DNA from: Natranaeroarchaeum sp042663585
GTDB taxonomy: Archaea; Halobacteriota; Halobacteria; Halobacteriales; Natronoarchaeaceae
DNA: 64,000 nt
NCBI RefSeq assembly: GCF_042663585.1
Contig: NZ_JBHTAN010000006.1
Span: 1,178,001 to 1,242,000 of the forward strand
Direction: 5' to 3'
Positions 60,072 to 64,000 of this stretch are shown here, in pieces. The notes beneath the pieces were generated by a model. It saw only the letters and a program-made list of their open reading frames with translations, was not told the DNA's origin and did not search any database. How positions within the stretch are numbered: the first letter of the stretch is position 1; every line of letters begins with the position of its first letter. The position numbers and the translations under genes were made by a program.

Positions 60072-61373
60072 ATGGCATCCGAGCCGACGCACAGCGACGG
60101 TGAGGAGAGTGCGACCATCGAGCCGTCGGACGAGGAGTCCGCCCTCCAGACGGCGCGACGGGAACTACACCACGCGGCCGAGCGGCTGGATATCGATCCT
60201 GCAATCGTCGAACAACTGAACCATCCGGCATCTGTCCACGAGGTCACGGTGCCGATAGAACGTGACGATGGCACCGTCGAGGTGTACACCGGGTATCGGG
60301 CCCACCACGACAGCGTCAAAGGGCCGTTTAAAGGTGGGCTCCGGTATCATCCCGAGGTGACGCGGGACGAGTGCGTCGGCCTCAGCATGTGGATGACCTG
60401 GAAGTGTGCAGTCATGGATCTCCCCTTCGGCGGCGCGAAAGGCGGTGTCGCAGTCGACCCGAAATCGTTGAGCAGGGCTGAGAAGGAACGGCTGACGCGT
60501 CGGTTCACCCAGGAGATCCGCTCCGTGATCGGACCAACGAAGGACATTCCGGCCCCCGACATGGGGACCGATCCCCAGACAATGGCGTGGGTGATGGATG
60601 CCTACTCGATGCAGGAAGACGAGACGATTCCTGGCGTCGTGACCGGAAAGCCGCCGGTCGTCGGCGGCAGCGAGGGGCGCGAACAAGCGCCCGGACGAAG
60701 CGTCGCCATCGTCACGCGCGAAGCGATCGAGTACTACGGGCGCGACATCGAAGAGACGGATGTCGCCGTACAGGGCTACGGTAGCGTGGGTGCGAACGCG
60801 GCCCGCCTCCTCGATCGGTGGGGCGCAAACATCGTCGCGGTCAGCGATGTCACGGGTGGGATCTACGATCCCGACGGGATCGACACAGGCTCGGTTCCAT
60901 CTCACGACGAGGAGCCGGAAGCGGTACTCGAACAGGACGCCCCGCTGGCCGTCACGAACGATGAACTGCTCGAACTCGATGTCGACGTCCTGATTCCCGC
61001 AGCTATCGGGAACGTCCTGACGGAGGTGAACGCGGGCGATGTCCAGGCCGACCTGATCGTCGAGGGAGCGAACGGCCCGACGACGAGCACGGCACAGGAG
61101 CTTCTCGCGGAGCGTGGCGTAACCGTAATCCCCGATATCCTCGCGAACGCCGGCGGTGTCACGGTCAGTTACTTCGAGTGGTTGCAGGACATCAACAGAC
61201 AGTCGTGGTCGCTAGAGCGCGTCCACGAGGAGCTAGAAACCGAGATGCTCTCGGCGTGGGATGCGGTCCGTGCCGAGAAGGAAAACGGCGCGTCGACGTG
61301 GCGCGATGCGGCCTACGCGGTAGCCCTCTCCCGGATCGCTGAAGCCCATGACGCGCGTGGACTCTGGCCCTGA
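60072..61373 (+). CDS. gdhB: Glu/Leu/Phe/Val-type glutamate dehydrogenase, 433 aa
   Basis: Catalytic and substrate residues: KGPFKGGLRYHPEVTRDE (K83, K87), K111, and GGAKGGVAVDP (K123, catalytic Lys). Rossmann part VAVQGYGSVGANAARLL and AAIGNVLT. Oxidative deamination of glutamate or amination of 2-oxoglutarate. Start MASEPTHSD at 60072; a frame from 60027 overlaps the zinc-ribbon gene and is rejected. A long acidic N terminus is normal for haloarchaeal GDH. Confidence 0.93.
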   Translation: MASEPTHSDGEESATIEPSDEESALQTARRELHHAAERLDIDPAIVEQLNHPASVHEVTVPIERDDGTVEVYTGYRAHHDSVKGPFKGGLRYHPEVTRDECVGLSMWMTWKCAVMDLPFGGAKGGVAVDPKSLSRAEKERLTRRFTQEIRSVIGPTKDIPAPDMGTDPQTMAWVMDAYSMQEDETIPGVVTGKPPVVGGSEGREQAPGRSVAIVTREAIEYYGRDIEETDVAVQGYGSVGANAARLLDRWGANIVAVSDVTGGIYDPDGIDTGSVPSHDEEPEAVLEQDAPLAVTNDELLELDVDVLIPAAIGNVLTEVNAGDVQADLIVEGANGPTTSTAQELLAERGVTVIPDILANAGGVTVSYFEWLQDINRQSWSLERVHEELETEMLSAWDAVRAEKENGASTWRDAAYAVALSRIAEAHDARGLWP

Positions 61374-61384
61374 ACCGGATCCGA

Positions 61385-62524
61385 TCAGTCTCCGACCTGC
61401 AGTGCCAGTGACGGATTCAGGCTGCCAGTCTCCGCACGGATTCCGACCAGCAAGACGACGCCCGCGACCAGGGGGATCACCGCGCAGGCGATGTAGATGG
61501 GTGCAAACCCGACTCGTTCGACGAGCGGGAGCGTGACGAGTGGTCCGAGACCGCCGCCGATGTCCCCGAGGACGTTGTTGGTCCCCATTGCGCGTCCCAT
61601 CCGTTCGTCGGGAGTGAGGTCGGCCAACAGCGCCATCATCGGACCGCCGGTGCCGCCCTGTCCGCCGCCGATCAACAGACAGGCGACGATTAACCGGCCG
61701 ATCGAACTGGCAGTCGCGAGCAACAGGAACCCAGCCCCCGAGACGACCAGTGAGACGAGGACGATGGGAACGCGATAGCCGTACAGGTCGCTCAGTTTCC
61801 CGCCGCCGAGCATGCACGCCGACCCAGCGAGTACGGTGACAGCCATGAGGAGGCCGGAGGTCCCCTGTGCATCGAAGCCGAGGACACCGATCTCTAGCTC
61901 GACGAGGAAGACGACGAGCGTCGCAAAGAGCGCGCCGATATACGCGAAGAAGACGCCGAAGTTGACGAGGCCGACGGTCAATGCGGGCAGCGAGGTGTCT
62001 ATCTCCCAGGGCTTGACGCCGCCTTTTCGGCGCTCTATCGCGCCGGTGTGGGTCTCGGGGATGATGAAGTACGCGAGCACGCCAGCAAAGAGCGCGAACG
62101 ACGCCGCGAGGACGAACGCGGCCTCAACGCCGTAGAGATCACTGACCAGGCCACCGAGCACCAGACCGGCGGGGAAGCCAAAGGTGATCCCCGCACGGAC
62201 GATGCCCATGCTCGTCCCCCGCGAACTGGATTCGCTGACGTCTGCTGTAATCGTATAGGCCGTGGCAAACACGAGGGCGCTCCCGACGCCCCAGAGGATC
62301 CGGGCGAGCAGAGACCACACCTCTGGTGCGGGGGCGACGACGGCGACGACGTAGCCCAGCGTCGCGATGCCCTCGACGAACAGTCCGACGACGAAGGGCC
62401 TCCGGGTGCCAATGCGGTCGACGAGCGCGCCGGCGGGCGCGCCGGCGGGCGCGTTCGCGATCAGGCGGGCGAATCGGTTCGCGCTCAGGATAAGTCCGAC
62501 GAGGAACGAGGAGATACCTAACAC
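61385..62524 (-). CDS. MFS transporter lacking the first helix, 379 aa
   Basis: Eleven hydrophobic segments. The motif-A loop ALVDRIGTRRPF normally lies between helices 2 and 3; here only one helix (FLVGLILSANRFARLIANAPAG) precedes it, so helix 1 is missing. GTG start at 62524; upstream frame continues open but without a start. A 12-base duplication (GCGCGCCGGCGG at 62425-62436 and 62437-62448) writes the loop as NAPAGAPAGAL. The gene ends 12 bases after the gdh stop (convergent). It may be a decaying transporter. Confidence 0.75.
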   Translation of the reverse strand: MLGISSFLVGLILSANRFARLIANAPAGAPAGALVDRIGTRRPFVVGLFVEGIATLGYVVAVVAPAPEVWSLLARILWGVGSALVFATAYTITADVSESSSRGTSMGIVRAGITFGFPAGLVLGGLVSDLYGVEAAFVLAASFALFAGVLAYFIIPETHTGAIERRKGGVKPWEIDTSLPALTVGLVNFGVFFAYIGALFATLVVFLVELEIGVLGFDAQGTSGLLMAVTVLAGSACMLGGGKLSDLYGYRVPIVLVSLVVSGAGFLLLATASSIGRLIVACLLIGGGQGGTGGPMMALLADLTPDERMGRAMGTNNVLGDIGGGLGPLVTLPLVERVGFAPIYIACAVIPLVAGVVLLVGIRAETGSLNPSLALQVGD

Positions 62525-62599
62525 TGCGCCCGTGGAGGGAACGCTCTGCCGCGTCCGGGAGTTTATTGTCGGTTCGCCGGAACCTACCAGTAGTTGACT

Positions 62600-63337
62600 A
62601 TGAGTGCAATCGAACTAACAGACGTGGGCAAGCGATACGGCGATTTTCAGGCGCTGGACGGCCTCTCTCTGTCCGTCGACCGCGGCGAACTGTTCGGATT
62701 ACTCGGCCCCAACGGCGCGGGGAAGACGACGGCGATTCAGCTACTGACCGGGCAGTTAGCACCCGACGATGGGACGCTCTCCGTCCTGGACACAGATCCG
62801 GCGACGGAGCCGATAGAAACTCGCCGTCTCGTCGGTATCGTGCCCGAAAAGGAGTCCCCGCCTAGCTTTCTCACGCCCCGAGAGTACTTCGAGTTCGTCG
62901 GGCAGGTACGCGAGATGCCGGCAGATCTACTCGATGACCGGATAGAGGAGTGGGCAGATCGGCTCTCTTTCACCGAAAAACTCGACGCGATATCGACCGA
63001 CCTCTCGCGGGGCCAACAACAGAAGGTGATGATCACGCAGGCGTTTCTCCACGACCCCGACGTGGTCTTCATCGACGAACCGCTCGCGAACCTCGATCCG
63101 ATCATGCAAGAGCGGGTCAAAGAGTACTTCGAGCAGTACCGGAGCGAGGACAACGCGCTGTTCCTCTCGACACATCAGATCGAGGTCGCCGAGGAGATCT
63201 GTAGCCGCGTCGGCGTCGTCGGTGACGGCCGACTCGTCGCCGAGCAGCGGCCCGCAGAGATGAGCGAGGAGGAATCGCTACTAGACGCCTTCAAGCAGGG
63301 CGCAACAGCCGAACGCCCGGCAGCGGCACCGAGGTAA
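62600..63337 (+). CDS. ABC transporter ATP-binding protein, 245 aa
   Basis: Walker A GPNGAGKTTA, Q-loop VPEKESPPSFL, signature LSRGQQQKVMITQAF, Walker B VVFIDEPLANLD, switch His STHQIEVAEE. Start ATG 62600 preferred over in-frame TTG 62594. GTTTATTG (about 62562) could serve as TATA for this gene and, in the other direction, for the MFS gene. It pairs with the permease that follows after two bases; an export function is likely because no binding protein is present. Confidence 0.9.
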   Translation: MSAIELTDVGKRYGDFQALDGLSLSVDRGELFGLLGPNGAGKTTAIQLLTGQLAPDDGTLSVLDTDPATEPIETRRLVGIVPEKESPPSFLTPREYFEFVGQVREMPADLLDDRIEEWADRLSFTEKLDAISTDLSRGQQQKVMITQAFLHDPDVVFIDEPLANLDPIMQERVKEYFEQYRSEDNALFLSTHQIEVAEEICSRVGVVGDGRLVAEQRPAEMSEEESLLDAFKQGATAERPAAAPR

Positions 63338-63339
63338 CG

Positions 63340-64000
63340 ATGCTAGGTATCGACCGCATCGACCGCGTCGTCTTCACTCGGATGCTGGGAGAGGAGTGGC
63401 GACTCCACGCCTCCCTGTTCGGCGGCCGGCGGTTCGCACTGTTCCCGCTACTCGTTGCGGCGTTGACCGCCGCTGGCGTTGTCGCACTCGTCGAGACCGG
63501 GACCAGCCTCTCGTCCGTGATCGCCGGACTGCACGCACTCGTGTTCGCCTTTGGACTTCACACTGGCTCGATCGGTCTGGTCGGCCGGGACGCCATCGAG
63601 GACCTGCTTGGCGACGTAACGCTGCTGGTGTTTTCTGCACACACGTTGCCGATCTCTCGCCGGCGACTGCTCGGTCACTTCCTCGTGAAAGACGCCCTCT
63701 ACTACTCCGGGCTCTTTCTGGTGCCGATCACGGCGGCGTTCGTCGTGGCCGTCGGACAGGGCGGGTTCGGCTTCCTCGACCTTGGTCGACTCTGGCTCTC
63801 GACGACTGCGACGTTCCTGCTCGGTCTCGTGGTGACGCTTGCGCTCGTCGGCATCGCCACTCGGGGCGTCTCTGGCTGGTTTTCGATCGGTGGACTCTCG
63901 CTCGTCGGCGGCGGCCTGTGGTACGCGAACGTAGACGTCCTCGCCGCGACGCCGTACGCGCTGTACGCCGAGCCGTCAGTGCTGGCGTTCTCCGGAACGC
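63340..64000 (+). CDS. ABC transporter permease, N-terminal part (runs off the window)
   Basis: Open frame from ATG 63340 to the window end (220 codons) without stop. Hydrophobic segments: RFALFPLLVAALTAAGVVALV, LHALVFAFGLHTGSIGLVG, LYYSGLFLVPITAAFVVAVG, TATFLLGLVVTLALVGIA, ISLGGLSLVGGGLWYANV (approx.). Typical of ABC-2 or related exporter permeases; no EAA loop visible in this part. It belongs to one unit with the ATPase. Confidence 0.8.
   Translation, partial: MLGIDRIDRVVFTRMLGEEWRLHASLFGGRRFALFPLLVAALTAAGVVALVETGTSLSSVIAGLHALVFAFGLHTGSIGLVGRDAIEDLLGDVTLLVFSAHTLPISRRRLLGHFLVKDALYYSGLFLVPITAAFVVAVGQGGFGFLDLGRLWLSTTATFLLGLVVTLALVGIATRGVSGWFSIGGLSLVGGGLWYANVDVLAATPYALYAEPSVLAFSGT

Noticed and set aside
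1..64000. CRISPR arrays, IS elements or prophage
   Set aside because: No regularly spaced repeats, no transposase, integrase or phage structural gene found in any frame.

Overview
The window is a piece of a haloarchaeal chromosome. It is GC-rich, its proteins are strongly acidic (many Asp/Glu, few Lys), many genes have a TATA-like box about 26-30 bases before the start codon (leaderless mRNA), Tat-type secretion signals are common, and it carries typical haloarchaeal families (HTH_10/Bat regulators, TrmB regulators, GINS next to PriS, NOP5-fibrillarin, rpl21e-rpoF-DUF655-rsmA, form III RuBisCO, F420-type LLM oxidoreductase). The genus cannot be fixed from sequence reading alone. Coding density is about 90 %. 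I saw no IS element, CRISPR array, prophage or replication origin.

Layout. 1-11 kb: housekeeping and membrane-stress genes (5'-nucleotidase, Usp, MscS, DUF309, PsiE), an HTH_10 regulator divergent from a winged-helix/DUF7521 pair, riboflavin/F420-route reductase arfC, a DUF389 membrane protein, thioredoxin reductase and DUF357. 11-19 kb: an RCK_N-DHH phosphoesterase, a split cobalamin-independent methionine synthase operon, and a thiamine-type ABC importer operon (thiB-thiP-ATPase); both operons have a palindrome packed between TATA box and start codon. 18.9-24 kb: a translation/transcription cluster on the minus strand (rpl21e, rpoF, DUF655, a beta-propeller lipoprotein, rsmA, mscS, hemK2), the last three overlapping by GTGA. 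24-33 kb: Mrp/NBP35 ATPase, an enolase-superfamily enzyme, family 4 uracil-DNA glycosylase, and an orphan PilB-PilC-type secretion ATPase/membrane pair. 33-34.5 kb: tRNA-Gly(TCC) set among strong hairpins and partial copies of its own 3' end, a tiny zinc-finger gene and a PadR regulator with an AT-rich upstream region. 34.5-40.5 kb: alpha-glucan breakdown (a 1,495-residue double GH15 glucoamylase-like protein, then malQ). 40.7-46.8 kb: SDR + LLM oxidoreductase operon, a Tat-exported propeller protein, priS-gins51, and a bacterioferritin-comigratory-type peroxiredoxin. 46.9-52.3 kb: a sensor kinase, two TrmB-family regulators and form III RuBisCO, suggesting regulated nucleotide/sugar salvage. 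52.3-64 kb: a 945-residue repeat lipoprotein, flpA-nop5, a large PAS/GAF/HTH_10 regulator, a zinc-ribbon gene coupled to glutamate dehydrogenase, an MFS transporter that appears to lack its first helix, and an ABC exporter running off the window edge.

Most unusual items: the seven-repeat lipoprotein with an A-B-C-A-B-C-A order of pilin-like beta domains; the fused double GH15 enzyme with both pairs of catalytic glutamates; the set of palindromic operator candidates at leaderless promoters (thi, met, psiE, trmB, gdh, HTH_10); and the hairpin-rich tRNA-Gly locus with repeated tRNA 3' ends.
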